Below are positions 33,786-44,681 of a stretch of 64,000 nt of DNA, one piece after another. The stretch lies in assembly GCA_012845835.1 (NCBI GenBank), contig JABAKD010000013.1, forward strand, positions 14,469,665-14,533,664, given 5' to 3'. Source of the stretch: Undaria pinnatifida. Taxonomy: Eukaryota > Sar > Phaeophyceae > Laminariales > Alariaceae. Positions within the stretch are counted from its first letter, which is position 1; the number at the start of each line of letters is the position of its first letter. Made by a program: the position numbers and the translations under genes. The notes beneath the pieces are model-generated. The model was given only the letters and a program-made list of their open reading frames with translations. It searched no databases and had not been told where the DNA came from.

Positions 33786-35195
33786 GGTCTCGAACCCCTG
33801 AACGGAGATATCTAGGGTCAACAACAATGCATAGATTGCGTCCGCTGTCTATCGTGGTGATGGCGTGCCAGCAACGCGCTTGATCTGCCTCGTTCCTTAT
33901 TTCATCTTTGCGTCCTGGTAGTGGTTGTACTTCGTGACACCAGTGCTGCTGTTTGCTGCTGCGCCTGTGAAGGTGTCTCAAACTAAGCTCTATCTCCACG
34001 TTTTCTCCATCATGAACGCCAAACGTCGGATATCTGACGGTCATAACCATCTAGCCTAGCTGCTACTATCTGTGGAGGTGATTGCGTGCAGGCAGCATGT
34101 TTGATCTGCGTCTCCGCCGCGGAGATCTTTGGTGGCTGGCGCGGGTGCCTATGCTGCTGCTGCTCTGATGACGACACCACGAAGGGAGCTCGTTCTCGAC
34201 GATTTTTTCATCTCCGGCTCCACGACTTGGATATGGAAGGGTCAGTGATGTGCAGACTACGTGCTGATTTGTCGGTCTCGAACCCCTAAACGGAGATATC
34301 TAGGGCTATCTAGGGTCAGCAACAATGCATAGATTCAATGCATAGATTGCGTCCGCTGTCTATCGTCATAGCGTGCCAGCAACGCGCTTGATCTGCCTCG
34401 TTCCTTCTTTCATCTTTGCGTGCTGGTGGTTGTACTACGGGGCACTAGTAGTGCTGCTGTTTGCTGCTGCGCCTGTGAAGGTATCATCTCAAACTAAGCT
34501 CTATCTCCGCGTTTTCTCCATCATGAACGCCAAAAGTCGGATATGTGACGGTGATAAACATCTAGCCTAGCTGCTGCTCTCTGTTGAGGTGACTGCGTGC
34601 GGCAGGCAGCATGTTTGATCTGCGTGCTGCTGCTGCTCTGATGACGGCACCACGAAGGGAGCTCGTTCTCGACGATTTTTCCATCTCTGGCTCCACGACT
34701 TGGATATGGAAAGGTCAGTGATGTGCAGACTACGTGCTGATTTGTCGGTCTCGAACCCCTAAACGGAGATATGTAGGATCAGCAACAATGCATAGATTGC
34801 GTCCGCTATCTATCGTGGTGATGGCGTGCCAGCAACGCGCTTGATCTGCCTCGTTCCTTCTTTCATCTTTGCGTGCTGGTGGTTGTACTACGGGGCATCA
34901 GTGGCCCGGCATCAGTGCTGCTGTTTGCTGCTGCGCCTGTGAAGGTGTCTCAAACTAAGCTCTATGTCCACGTTTTCTCCATCATGATCGCCAACAGTCG
35001 GATATCTGACGGTGATAAAGATCTATCCTACCTGCTGCTATCTGTGGTGATTGAGTGCAGGCAGCATGTTTGATCTGCGTGCTGCTGCTGCTGTGGTGAC
35101 GGCACCACGAAGGGAGCTCGTTCTGGACGATTTTTCCATCTCCGGCTCCACGACTTGGATATGGAAGGGTCAGTGATGTGCAGACTACGTGCTGC
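33786..35195 (+). repeat. tandem array of about 480-bp units built on the TIR
   Basis: GGTCTCGAACCCCT-AACGGAG recurs at 33786, 34274 and 34747 (spacings 488 and 473). Each unit ends with the inner 115-150 bp of the right TIR (GGCACCACGAAGGGAGCTCG to CAGACTACGTGCTG), and the last unit runs straight into the true TIR. The first unit also keeps GCCGCGGAGATCTTTGG, which matches the left subterminal sequence near 23930-23955 in reverse. So the TIR was once longer and was partly amplified. Confidence 0.9.
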
Positions 35196-35376
35196 TGTCT
35201 GCGGTGGTGTCGGCGTGCCTACAGGGCGCGACATCCAGCCTTCTTTGCGACCTCAAAGAGAGGTGCATGCTGTGTCCGATAAGCATAAACCAGAGGGTGG
35301 AAACCCGGGGATGGAGCTCTTTTGTCCCCTGTGTGTCAAAAAAATGACACCCACATGTGTGTCATTATCACTCCCC
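35081..35376 (-). repeat. MULE right terminal inverted repeat
   Basis: Reverse complement of 23601-23896 with one difference. It ends GTGTGTCATTATCACTCCCC. Confidence 0.95.
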
Positions 35377-35386
35377 ATAGTATGTA
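35377..35386. repeat. target site duplication, right
   Basis: ATAGTATGTA, identical to 23591-23600. Confidence 0.93.
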
Positions 35387-35394
35387 TACCATAA

Positions 35395-35550
35395 TCCAGA
35401 TTGTGACAAATGGAAACCCCTACCACTGCATCATAAGATCAGTCGTACTCTTATCTGGTCATCGACCCTCGTCGGTAAATCATCGCACGTAAGATCAGCT
35501 ATCATCCCTTATCACCAACACTGCACACTCTCTAGTGCTCCACTGTCCAC
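35395..35550 (+). repeat. right half of the repeat split by the MULE
   Basis: ATGGAAACCCCTACCACTGC and AGATCAGCTATCATC match the second half of 14143-14465. Confidence 0.8.
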
Positions 35551-38500
35551 GAGAGCAAGGCAAGCGTGATAGCAGAGAGAGGGCGGACGGAAGGTGTCAA
35601 ACAAACAAGGTACAGATAGTTGGTGCTGTTTTTTTGCAGCAGTATGCTGACGTACATATTATAAGGTAAATGATCTGCGAGGTGCAGGCACTATTAATAG
35701 ACATCTTCGGGGGAGACTGCTGCCCACGCTGTACGGGCGCACAGCAGCAGCGTAACTTGTGGCGCAGCAGCACACCAACGATAATTGCTCCGTGTACCAG
35801 GTAGGCATATCTTGTCACAGCACAGGTGCAAGTATGGCAGGTGCAGTCAGTACGAGGGATACATAAACGCAAGGAGTCCATGCACGTGCTCCTGCTTTAG
35901 ACTAGTAGATGACACGAGTACAATCACGGGCCAGATACTGTATACGTGCGAAGTCCGTAGCATGCGGATATTCGTGGGTAAAACTACGTACTCGTACTGG
36001 AGAGACTCAAATGTAGGCGTGATGACCAGTATCATACCTGGTAGGTGCTGTACCAAGTTGTCCCAAAATATAAGTATCGTTTCTTTTATTTACACAATAT
36101 AAAAATGGTACTTATTTATACGGACCAAATAGGTAACTCGTATTGTAGGCGTTTCACACAGCACACAGCAGCAGCAGCAGTTTGTTCAGGTACGCGAGCA
36201 GCAGCTCGCACAGAAGTAATAATACGCAACGCGACAGCAATAAATGAGACACCTGTTTTGTGCAGGTCCTGGAGGAAAGACTCTCCGTAGGTATAGACTT
36301 CGGCCAGCTGTAGACACAAGCTGTGACAGCAAGTCGAAATATAGCCATATCATCACCCAGACGTTAAGAGAAACCCCTCCGGTACCAGCAGCTTGTTCAG
36401 CCCCTCCTTTGCAATTGAGCTGCTGCAAACTCCCCAACTCTATCGGCCTTGCTTGAGGGCCAGCAGTCCGCGAGCCCGACGGGATTCTGTATCCCTTTTG
36501 TCGCGCTATGCATCCGCGAGCAGCTGGGTTCACCCTTACTCTCGTGGGGGCCACTTTTTTGGCTGGTGCAGCGACGATGCGGTGCAGACACCACGGTGCA
36601 GACACCACGGGGTGGCGTCGCTTTACCGTACCACCCAAGCTACTCAATTGGCCACGTGCTCCCGTATTATTGCTGTTGATTGGTCGGAGCTCTTCCGGTG
36701 CTATGGGCTTTACCATGGGGACTCTCCGACAAGGCTTTTGGTACTAGTGTAGTATTTCGATTGGACGGGATTAAAAAAACTGTACGCTGATTGGCCTATT
36801 ATGGGGGCTCCAGGTAAGACTATCGGCGTGCCGTCGTCATATCGGGTGTTGTGTCGAATGCTCTATCATGCGGTTAAGTCCTAATACCCTATCCGTGCAT
36901 GACAATTCGCCGTAGGTCTATATTCGGCCTTTCAAAATTGTCATCTTTCAATAATCTGCTTGTCACATAGATTGCCAGCCATGGTAGTCTGATTACTGAC
37001 TACACATTCATAGCCGAGCATGGTTGTTCGAGTGAGTATAAGGCAGGTGCGCCCAAAAGGCTAAGGTCCACAATTGTTTTCTATAGCTCAGGTGGCACCA
37101 TCGTGTATTCTTCTAGATGGGCAATCAATTCATTCATACCAGGGTACATGAAGAAAAACCAACACAAAGGCATACCGTAAGTATCATCACATTGCTAGTA
37201 CTCACATCCTATACGTATGGAAATACAAAAAAACTATAAAAAGTTGTTATAAGGCAGACGACAAAAAGCGGTGTACCGCAACCATTCCGCGCCACCGTGT
37301 GGTACAGAAGAATACACCTTGATTTGGACCCCAATCCGCGAGGCGGATTGGGCAACTCAGCCTCGTTGCGGTTTTTGACACCAACTTCTTGCGGTACATC
37401 ATACCCCGGCCTTTCAGCTCGGCCGTCACCGTTTTCTGACGTGACCCATCCCGCTTTCTGTCGAAAAATTTACAATGGGGGCTGGCTTCGACCGAGGCTC
37501 TTCACGCCCCAAATCCTATGAATTTCCAACCTAATCTCAACCATGGGCGCCACGTCATGTAGCACGCGCATGCAGAATGCGCGCTTTCATTTTTCACATC
37601 CCTTCAGAGCAACTATTGCAAGATCCCTTTGGCACATTGCACGCACCGCTGCTCAACCATGCATAGCTGGCACAACGCACGTACACGTATGCCAGGCGGA
37701 GAAAGGGGTGGGGGAAAAGGACGAAGGGGAACTTGGACAATTCCGCTATAAATAAAACGCGAGCAACGATTACGTTGCACGCACACACCCTCGCGCCCGC
37801 CTTGCGAACTCGTATATCGCATTCTGTTGCAATCCTCGCTACCGATAAGAGCGGAGGTCGTCGTATGATCGGACTCTGTAACAATGGCTGTTATTGTGGT
37901 AACATCCACTCTCTTGTGCTGTCGTGTTGAATAAACACGAGCCGGCACGGGTGTGTACATTTTTGAGCCTGCGGGGTGACAGCTCATTCTGGAGGAGTTG
38001 ATGTACGTTGGTATATCCTAGATACCTTGTCAACACATTGTTCGGTGCGGCCGCACGTACTAGTAGTTATTGATGTGCTCCGCGTGGTGACTGCGCTGCG
38101 TCACCAAGGGCAGATTTGACGTTTACTGGTAGTATTTTCGTCTTATTTTATATCGCTGACGTATTTTTGTGGCGTGCACGCCTGACTATCGCGCGAGGTC
38201 GACAAGTTGATTTACCATGATGAGTGCGTCAAGTTGTAACGTCGATTATAGGTGGGGCGAAGTCGCGTGGCTCCCATTCTCTGTGTGTTTGTTTGTAGAA
38301 AAAATTGTGACTGGACGGTGGAGTAAGTTGTCGTTCTGCCCTATTTCCAACTTTTTATGGAGGCTCATAAGCGCGAGTAATGTCCCGCTTCTTGCAATGC
38401 CATTTACGTTATGGGTATAACAACGATTACGCTTCTTCTCTTTGCCCCGGTTATTCCCACCGGGATGCCGGTTAGAGTGCACGTCGGAGCATGGCGTACA

Positions 38501-38829
38501 CATGGATGTACCGCATGTCTGGTGTACGACTCTCTTCACCGTTGTTGATTCTTGTGCCTACTAATGAGTCAACCTGGCAGCCAACTTGTGTGTACGTGTG
38601 TATAATGCCGCGGATGATCTGACAATCTTATTAGCGCTGATCAGTCATATTTGTACCAATTACAAAGGGTCCTCTGTCCCGGAACGGCCGATGTCGCAAC
38701 TATGTCGAGGAGGAATCCCCTTGGAGCCTTGGTCCCTTGTCGCCACCGTTACGGCCGGTGTAGCCGACCGTGTGGTTTAGTTCGTTTAGCAAGGAGAGGC
38801 GCTAGAGCTCAGTCTAACCAAGAGGGTCA
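35551..38829. other. no recognisable gene
   Basis: The longest frame (36186-36716, minus, 176 codons) shows no known motif and overlaps equally long frames on the other strand. A 10-bp perfect hairpin with a GAG loop is at 37337-37359 (arms CCCAATCCGC and GCGGATTGGG). No other structure is supported. Confidence 0.4.
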
Positions 38830-39030
38830 TTGTTGTTGTTGCTGTTGTTCTCGCATTAACTCGCATAATCAAGTCCGCGGTCACAGGACAGGCTCCAGTC
38901 ACTCTGGAGCTGAGGAATACCCCAGGGAGAGAACACAAACAAACCAAGTTTGGTACACGCATATATCGCAGCTGACGCAATTCATGCCTCCGCCAGAAAC
39001 ATATACAAAGTGGAATCGGGAGTCAGCCCA
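38830..39030 (-). mobile_element. LINE 3' terminal fragment, minus strand
   Basis: Read in reverse it gives TGACTCCCGATTCCAC, then GGTATTCCTCAGCTCCAGAG and an AAC tail. It breaks off near 39030, at the pyrimidine tract of the next copy, which lies head to head with it. Confidence 0.8.
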
Positions 39031-39035
39031 GGTCC

Positions 39036-39530
39036 ATTTTTTTCTCTTTTCCTTTCCTTGCTTCCTCTTCTTGTCTTGCCTTTTCTTTCTTTTCTTGCCT
39101 TTTCTTCGTTTTCTTTTTTTGCTTTCTTCTCTTTTCTTTCCTTTCTCTTCTTATTTGTTCTTACTTTCTTATTTCCAAAAACAAATTGACTCGCGTCTGT
39201 CGTGCGTATGTGCGTAATGATATATACTACGTGTAATATATACGTGGTAGTCTTTCTTGGGTGGCAAGCGGTATAGTCGGTTTTCCCAGGCGCGAGTAAT
39301 GAGACGTATGCACCGGTATGGACCTGGCACATCGTATACTGACTTCCGATCTCACTTTTATATGTTTCTGGTGGAGGCATGAATTGCGTCAGCTGTGATT
39401 TATGCGTGCACCACCTTTGGTTGTTTGTGTTTTTCCCCTAGGGTATTCCTCAGCTCCAGAGTGACTGGAGGCTGTCCTGTGACCACGGACTGGATTATGC
39501 GAGTTAATGTGAGAACAACAACAACAACAT
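39036..39530 (+). mobile_element. LINE 3' end with (AAC)n tail, plus strand
   Basis: Starts in the C/T-rich tract (TTTTCTCTTTTCC), continues with GGTGGCAAGCGGTATAGTCG and ends in ACAACAACAACAT at about 39528. Same order as 10127-10575. Confidence 0.85.
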
Positions 39531-39690
39531 ACGGCATACGTCTCACTTATCGCGTCTGGAAAAACCGACTATAATACTGCTTGCCACACAAGAAAGAATA
39601 CCACGTATATACTAGACGTAGTACCTATCACTACGCATACGCAAGTCTGACGCAAGTCAATTGGAAAAAAGAAATGAAGAAAAGATACGA
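39531..39690 (-). mobile_element. LINE 3' untranslated fragment, minus strand
   Basis: Matches in reverse the block from the pyrimidine tract to GTATAGTCGG. It abuts the (AAC)n tail of the preceding plus-strand copy, so copies have inserted into or next to each other. Confidence 0.7.
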
Positions 39691-40632
39691 GCTGGGCCGG
39701 ACAAGAGGGTGGGGAGTGTGTTTAACCGAGGCCTCACAGCCCAATTTGTGATCGTTTTCCACAACAAGTTGACAACCTGTTCCACAGATATTGTTGTTGT
39801 TGTTCCCACATTAACTCGCATAATCAAGTCCGTGGTCACAGGACAGGTTTCAGTCACTCTGGAGCTGAGGAATATCCTAGGGAAAAACACAAACAACCCA
39901 AGGTGGTACACGCATATATCACAGCTGACGCAAATCATGCATCACACCAGAAGCATATGAAAGTGAAATCGGGAGTCAGTCTACGACGTGCCAGGTCTAT
40001 ACGTGGTGCATACGTCTCAGTACTCGCGCCTGGAAAAACCGACTATAAATATACCGCTTGCCACCCAAGAAAGACTACCACGTACTTGTATATATTTCAC
40101 GTAGTATGTATCACTACGCATATGCACGACGGACGCAAGTCAACTAGAAAAAAGAAACAAACAACAAATAAGAAGAGCAAGGAAAGGAAAGAAAAGAGAA
40201 GAAAGCGAAAAAAGAAAACCAAGAAGGAAAAAGAAAGAAAATAAAAGACAAGAAAAGCAAGAAAAGGCAACACAAGAAGAGAAAGCAAGGAAAGGAAAAG
40301 AGAAACAAATGTTATACTAGCAGACCCTAGGAACTGATTAAAGGCGGCATTGGTCTCATAGACAAAGGTATCAAGTGCGTCATCAAATGGCACTGGAGAG
40401 AGAACGCAACATGGCAAAGACGTTAGGACAGTCCTACGCTATCTTGTCACGGCCATTGGAAGGCCCACAACTTTCAAGACGATGATGGCCAAACCCAGAC
40501 TTCAGTCTCTTGGGCATGACGTCCCCCCTTGCCCCCCCCCCCACCCCCCTTCCTCCTTCCCCCTTCCCCCGGCTGCTTAGAGATGCCGACGGTGGATGGC
40601 GCTGCCGCAGCCTTTGCGCGTCGCTCTGCGGC

Positions 40633-42209
40633 TTAGCGCCTCTCCGTTTCATGCCAATTCCGCATGAACAACTTGGTTTCCTCCTCTACTCGTCGAGACC
40701 ATCTGCCAGCCTTCTGAGCAGCCTTTCGCCACCCTTCGAATTTCATTCCGAAGACTGACATATCCTCCTCCAGATGAGCCATCCAGTCTTTCTCTTGCCC
40801 CCCTGAGTAGCCCCTACCCCCAACAAGCTCCCCAAACATCACCCTCTGTGAAAGACGCTCCTCCCCCATACGTGCTACGAATCCCTCAAACAATATCCTC
40901 CGTTTGCGGACTATCGCGTCTATGCTCTCGGAAGCTGTCTTGGCAAGCGCGTCAGCGTACGATAGGGTGTCGTCGTCGCGCTTCCGTTTCCGCCATCCAA
41001 GGCATCGGAGGAGCATGGAATGGTGAACCCGTCGTAGCCTGTTATAGTCAGGCTTCTTCGGGCTCCAGGTCATGCAACCGTAAAGAAGTGTCTTGACCAC
41101 CTCAGCTTTCAGCAACCGCACCTTCAACCGTAAGCGCCCACCCGGGCGATCATAGATTTCCATCTTGTACCGCTGGAAGCACGCCCAGGCCCTCTGCAGA
41201 CGCCGCGTTATTTTAATACCAAGGTCTCTGTCTGCGGTGATAGCCCCGCCCAAGTGCAGTCAACCCCGCTTTCACCCCTTGACAACTGGAAAGCCGTTTT
41301 TGGGAACAAAATTACTTGGATTTAGAAAAGGGAGGGGTTCGGGGGCTTTAAAGGGGTTAAGGACGCACATGGTTTTTCTTGAAAAAAAGCGTCCTTAAAG
41401 CGGGGTTTCGTCCTTAATAGTGTATACCCCTGTATTTATACTGTCTGTCGGCCCCCTCGGCCCGGAAAAAAAGTCGTCCTTAAAGCGGGGATTTTCCTTA
41501 CTACGAGCGTCCTTAAAGCGGGGTTGACTGTACACAAACTCGATGGTTTGTTTGTATACCTGGCCGGCTGCATTGATAGTGAAGGACACCTTCCCGCCGC
41601 CTTTGGTTTCCAGGCACATTATCTCCGTTTTTGCCTCGGATGCCGTAAGCCCGAACGACGAGCACGCAGTCACGATCACCGTCATCATCCTCTCCAGCCC
41701 TTCTGATGATGGCGATACGATGCCCGCATCGTCCGCGTACAGCATACCCCACAATCTCTGCACCTCATCACCCTCCTTCCCCTTCCGCCCGTCGACTTTG
41801 CCTGTGCATAAAGTGCCCTTCTTCTCGCCTTCCTCCTTTTGTTGGAGCTGCACCATGTTGTCCGTGCTGGCTGCATCAGCGAGGAAGCGTTTCTCGGCCA
41901 CACGCAGTACTGCCGTGAAAAACATGTTGAACAGCAGTGGGGCGAGCACGCATCCTTGCCTGAGACCTTGCCCCACGTCGAACGTATCCGAGCACTCTCC
42001 ATCATCCAGCCGCACGCATGTTGCATGCCGTCGTGGAATTGGCGGATAACGGCGAGCATTCTCGGTGGCACGCCAAAACGAGCAAGGACATCCCACAGAA
42101 GGGTTCGGTCGACGGAGTCGTATGCTTTGAGGAAGACGATAAAGCACAAGTACAAGGGGGTGTCCTTCTTCCGCGCCAGTTCCTGCAGTCGTCGTACTAC
42201 GAACGTCAT
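40633..42209 (-). pseudogene. reverse transcriptase of the LINE, disrupted
   Basis: Motifs in order: [20 protein letters not shown] (RT block A), [15 protein letters not shown] (block B), [12 protein letters not shown] (block C with the catalytic Asp pair), then TASEAKTEIMC. In block A the first, catalytic Asp of F-I-D is Val. There is a frameshift at about 42025, between QFHDGMQ and the CVRLDDG that should follow. A MITE interrupts at the codon for Tyr in EFVY; the reading frame resumes as GGAITADRDLGIKITRRLQR. A stop (TAA at about 40633) cuts the C-terminus early. The copy is therefore inactive. It resembles the endonuclease/RT proteins common in algal and animal genomes. Confidence 0.9.
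41257..41530. mobile_element. 274-bp pogo-like MITE inside the LINE
   Basis: Ends start CAGTCAACCCCGCTTT on both sides in inverted orientation. The TA target duplication is kept on the right (41531-41532) and changed to TG on the left (41255-41256). Removing it restores V-Y-L-G-G in the LINE frame. The block CCCCGCTTTAAGGACG occurs about three times within. TA duplication and a CAGT-type end fit the pogo/Tc1-mariner group. It has no coding capacity. Confidence 0.85.
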
Positions 42210-42480
42210 GTCAAAATATACGACCGCATGATAGCTATGGTTTTTTTTTTGTTTTTTTGTTTTTGGCCGAGTTATGCCCGATGAAGGATTTTCGAGATTT
42301 GGATTATTCGTGAAAAAATGAGAAATAATAGAGAAAAAAGAAATAAAGAAACATAAATACAGGCATTATCTTCGTTTGTGTCTTGCGGACCACTTGTCAA
42401 AATTTCATCAAAAACACATGTTATTTTCGCTGTGTATGCGCAAATCTCTGTACGCACCAGTTCGCTCAAATCTGCCCAAT

Positions 42481-42565
42481 TTTTTTTTTCTTTTTTCTTT
42501 TTTTATCCTCCGGCGGATGGGGAAAAATAGAGCTTTAGCTCACCGCACTTCCACGTATTTTCATG
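42481..42565 (-). mobile_element. 5'-truncated retroelement 3' end with hairpin and poly(A)
   Basis: Fourth copy of the hairpin family: reverse strand reads CCATCCGCCGGAGGATA, then an A-rich tail (42480-42504 on the plus strand as T). The sequence GCTTTAGCTCACC-CACTTCCACGTA matches the copy at 7.08-7.11 kb. Confidence 0.75.
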
Positions 42566-43540
42566 CCAATATCTCGTCCGATATTTCCTGTTTTTGTTGA
42601 AGACAGAACACCAACCACATCCAACTAAAAGACACTCGAAATCAACCGTGTTTGCCGAGCGAGACACAACCATGAAATAAATGCGCTCAGAGAGAAAAGT
42701 CGACGTATTATGTATTTACGTACCAGTTCGTATGTTGTATACGTAGCAAGACATGCTCAGGCATGTCATGTATGATACGAGTACACTCCTGTAGAGGAAA
42801 AACACAAAGTTCATGTTCAAAAAAAATAACAGAAGCTATCAATTTTCACCCAGAGAGTTCGTGTCGATCGCACCACTTCCCGGTGCTCGTATCTTCGAAT
42901 ACTCTAGGTGCAGAGGTTCGCAGCCATCGCTGCTTGGTTGGCGCGCTTGGTGGCATGTTGTGTGTGAGGCATGTACCAGTGTGACCATGTGGCGACAGCG
43001 AAGCAGACCCGAATTTGAAAATTGCGCCGCAAAAAAAAAACAAAAACAACGGTTTCACCTTCACTAAATTCAGTACGATATGGTACCGTGAAGTTTTTAA
43101 ACGCTGGAACCTCTCTGTGGCAAAGACACGTGGTTGTGCATCCGCGCGTTGATTGGCCGATTCCAACAATGTTTTAAGTAACATTGAGCTCCCAGTGGTT
43201 CGAATTTTATGGCTGGAACACGGAATGTTAGTTTGACAGCCGGCCCAGCTCGTACGAAGAGAAAGGAAGGTCATGGCTGCATGGAGGCCATCGTCCCTAC
43301 ATGCCTCGCCCCTCGGCCTTGGTTCCGTGCCCTGATATCTAGCCTGGTGCACGGTGGAAGATCCCGTCAGGATACCAGATTCAGGACCGCACCTCTGTGA
43401 AAACACAGGGGTCTCAGAATTGATTTCGAAAACGCGCAGATCCTTTTAGGTCTGACATTGATTGGAGGTATCCATCCGCATACACGCTTTATCTGAGTTC
43501 TACGATCTATACGTTGTACGTCCTACCATGTTACGATCTA
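42566..43540. other. no recognisable gene
   Basis: One longer minus-strand frame (43406 to 42846, 186 codons) has no motif I know. Nothing else stands out. Confidence 0.4.
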
Positions 43541-43559
43541 TACGTTATACGTCCTACCA

Positions 43560-44450
43560 TGTTCTCATCACATTATGTCTTTCTTCAAAGTTGATTGTCC
43601 TCTCTCCGTCCTTATGTTCTCACCAGGCCCCCCGCAAAATTACACCCGCGCTGCCGATCAGAATGTGGCATCGCCCAACGAGCACGCAGAACAGTGCACA
43701 GCATAGGGCATCCACCCATCAATAGGTCTTCACAAGGTCTTCACAAGGTCTTCACAAGGCCTTCACAAGGTCTTCACAAGGCCTTCACAAGCAGACCCAT
43801 CCCACGGTATGAGTGCAGAGTGATTCTTGCTACGATACTCCCCGCCCAAAACCCGCGATGTTCTTTAACGAACTTTTCATGGCCACTCGACACACGGAAG
43901 GGGTACGATATCAACAAAGTATACATATACTTTGTTCCGTGCAAAGAAAGGTCTATTGATCGATGAAGTCGGGGAGGATGTCGAGGGACACCGTATTCCA
44001 GGAGATAAAACCGGGAGCTGGTTTTGAAACCGGCGATTTCGTTACAGAAACGTTCGGGGGCTACCTACCGTATAACGACCCAGGAGCTCAGTATCTCACA
44101 ATCACCCGAAACATGACTTCGAAGGCATTCGTTTGCACAACCCGGCCACGCTTCTATTCCAGTCTTAAAACAAATTATTCCCGTAAATTATTAGGCAAAC
44201 CGGTAGTTCCTCACTTAAGGATCTCAACCGGACAGGTACATTAATGGTTAATCCAACAACTGCAACCCTTACCGTGGGATGACTCAGCAGCTGTTGTTGA
44301 CAATATCAATTCGCTGGTCGCACCAAATTATGGGCCCCTTCTTCCGGCCCCTTTATACATGTTTTCGTTGTATTCTTCCTTTCTTCCTTGCGCGGGCGAA
44401 GCGGGTGGCGTCAGCCGCCCACGGAGGAGGGCCCTTGTAATATCTAACTC
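43560..44450 (+). repeat. dispersed repeat, interrupted copy
   Basis: The left part (AAATTACACCCGCGCTGCC and GAACAGTGCACAGC) matches 61535-61600. The right part (CAATATCAATTCGCTGGTCGC to GGCGTCAGCCGCC) matches 61630-61750. In the copy at 61.5 kb the two parts are adjacent, while here about 570 bp lie between them. Confidence 0.65.
43725..43795 (+). repeat. 12-bp minisatellite
   Basis: About six units of GGTCTTCACAAG or GGCCTTCACAAG. It lies within the extra segment of the interrupted repeat. Confidence 0.95.
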
Positions 44451-44492
44451 CTTGGTTGGGATGAAATTCGTGTCGTAATAGCTATCATATTA

Positions 44493-44671
44493 CAGTAGGT
44501 GGCCCTATATAGTGCGGGTATGTGTCACGAAAATTTACCCGCACTATACCGGGCACCCGCACTATATAAAAACCGGCCACTACAGAGGGGTCTATATTTT
44601 GCCAAACGATTTCACCCGCACAATATCGGACACCCGCACTATATGACCCGCACTCTATAGGCCACCTACTG
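44493..44671. mobile_element. 179-bp MITE with about 26-bp inverted repeats
   Basis: Left end CAGTAGGTGGCCCTATATAG and right end, in reverse, CAGTAGGTGGCCTATAGAG, both going on into TGCGGGT. The unit CCCGCACTATA recurs inside. A TA stands before the left end, but the right flank reads CT, so the duplication is not clean. No ORF. Confidence 0.75.
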
Positions 44672-44681
44672 CTGTATAGTA

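Larger units (their letters stand above)
23601..35376 (+). mobile_element. complete Mutator-like transposon (MULE) with OTU domain
   Basis: An 11,776-bp element bounded by inverted repeats of 296 bp that differ at one position. It is flanked by the perfect direct repeat ATAGTATGTA (23591-23600 and 35377-35386), within the 8-11 bp target duplications known for the Mutator superfamily. It carries one long, intron-rich gene on the plus strand, coding for an OTU-like domain and a MULE transposase with SWIM finger. Tandem repeats lie next to both TIRs inside the element. Near-identity of the TIRs and an undamaged target duplication suggest a recent insertion. Confidence 0.95.
39788..42212 (-). mobile_element. 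LINE-type non-LTR retrotransposon, 5'-truncated
   Basis: On the minus strand the order is: reverse transcriptase (42212 to 41531), C-terminal part (41254 to 40633), G-rich end of the coding region (about 40520-40560), 3' untranslated block with purine tract as read on the plus strand (40150-40310), and terminal (AAC)n at 39788-39800. The 5' boundary falls inside the RT domain, so endonuclease and ORF1 are missing. A MITE splits the coding region at 41257-41530. The family has at least four other 3' fragments in this window. Confidence 0.88.

Noticed and set aside
36186-36716. 176-codon minus-strand frame as a gene
   Set aside because: No motif, long competing frames on the other strand, and no splice or start context in its favour.
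42846-43406. 186-codon minus-strand frame as a gene
   Set aside because: No recognisable domain; composition like that of the neighbouring non-coding sequence.
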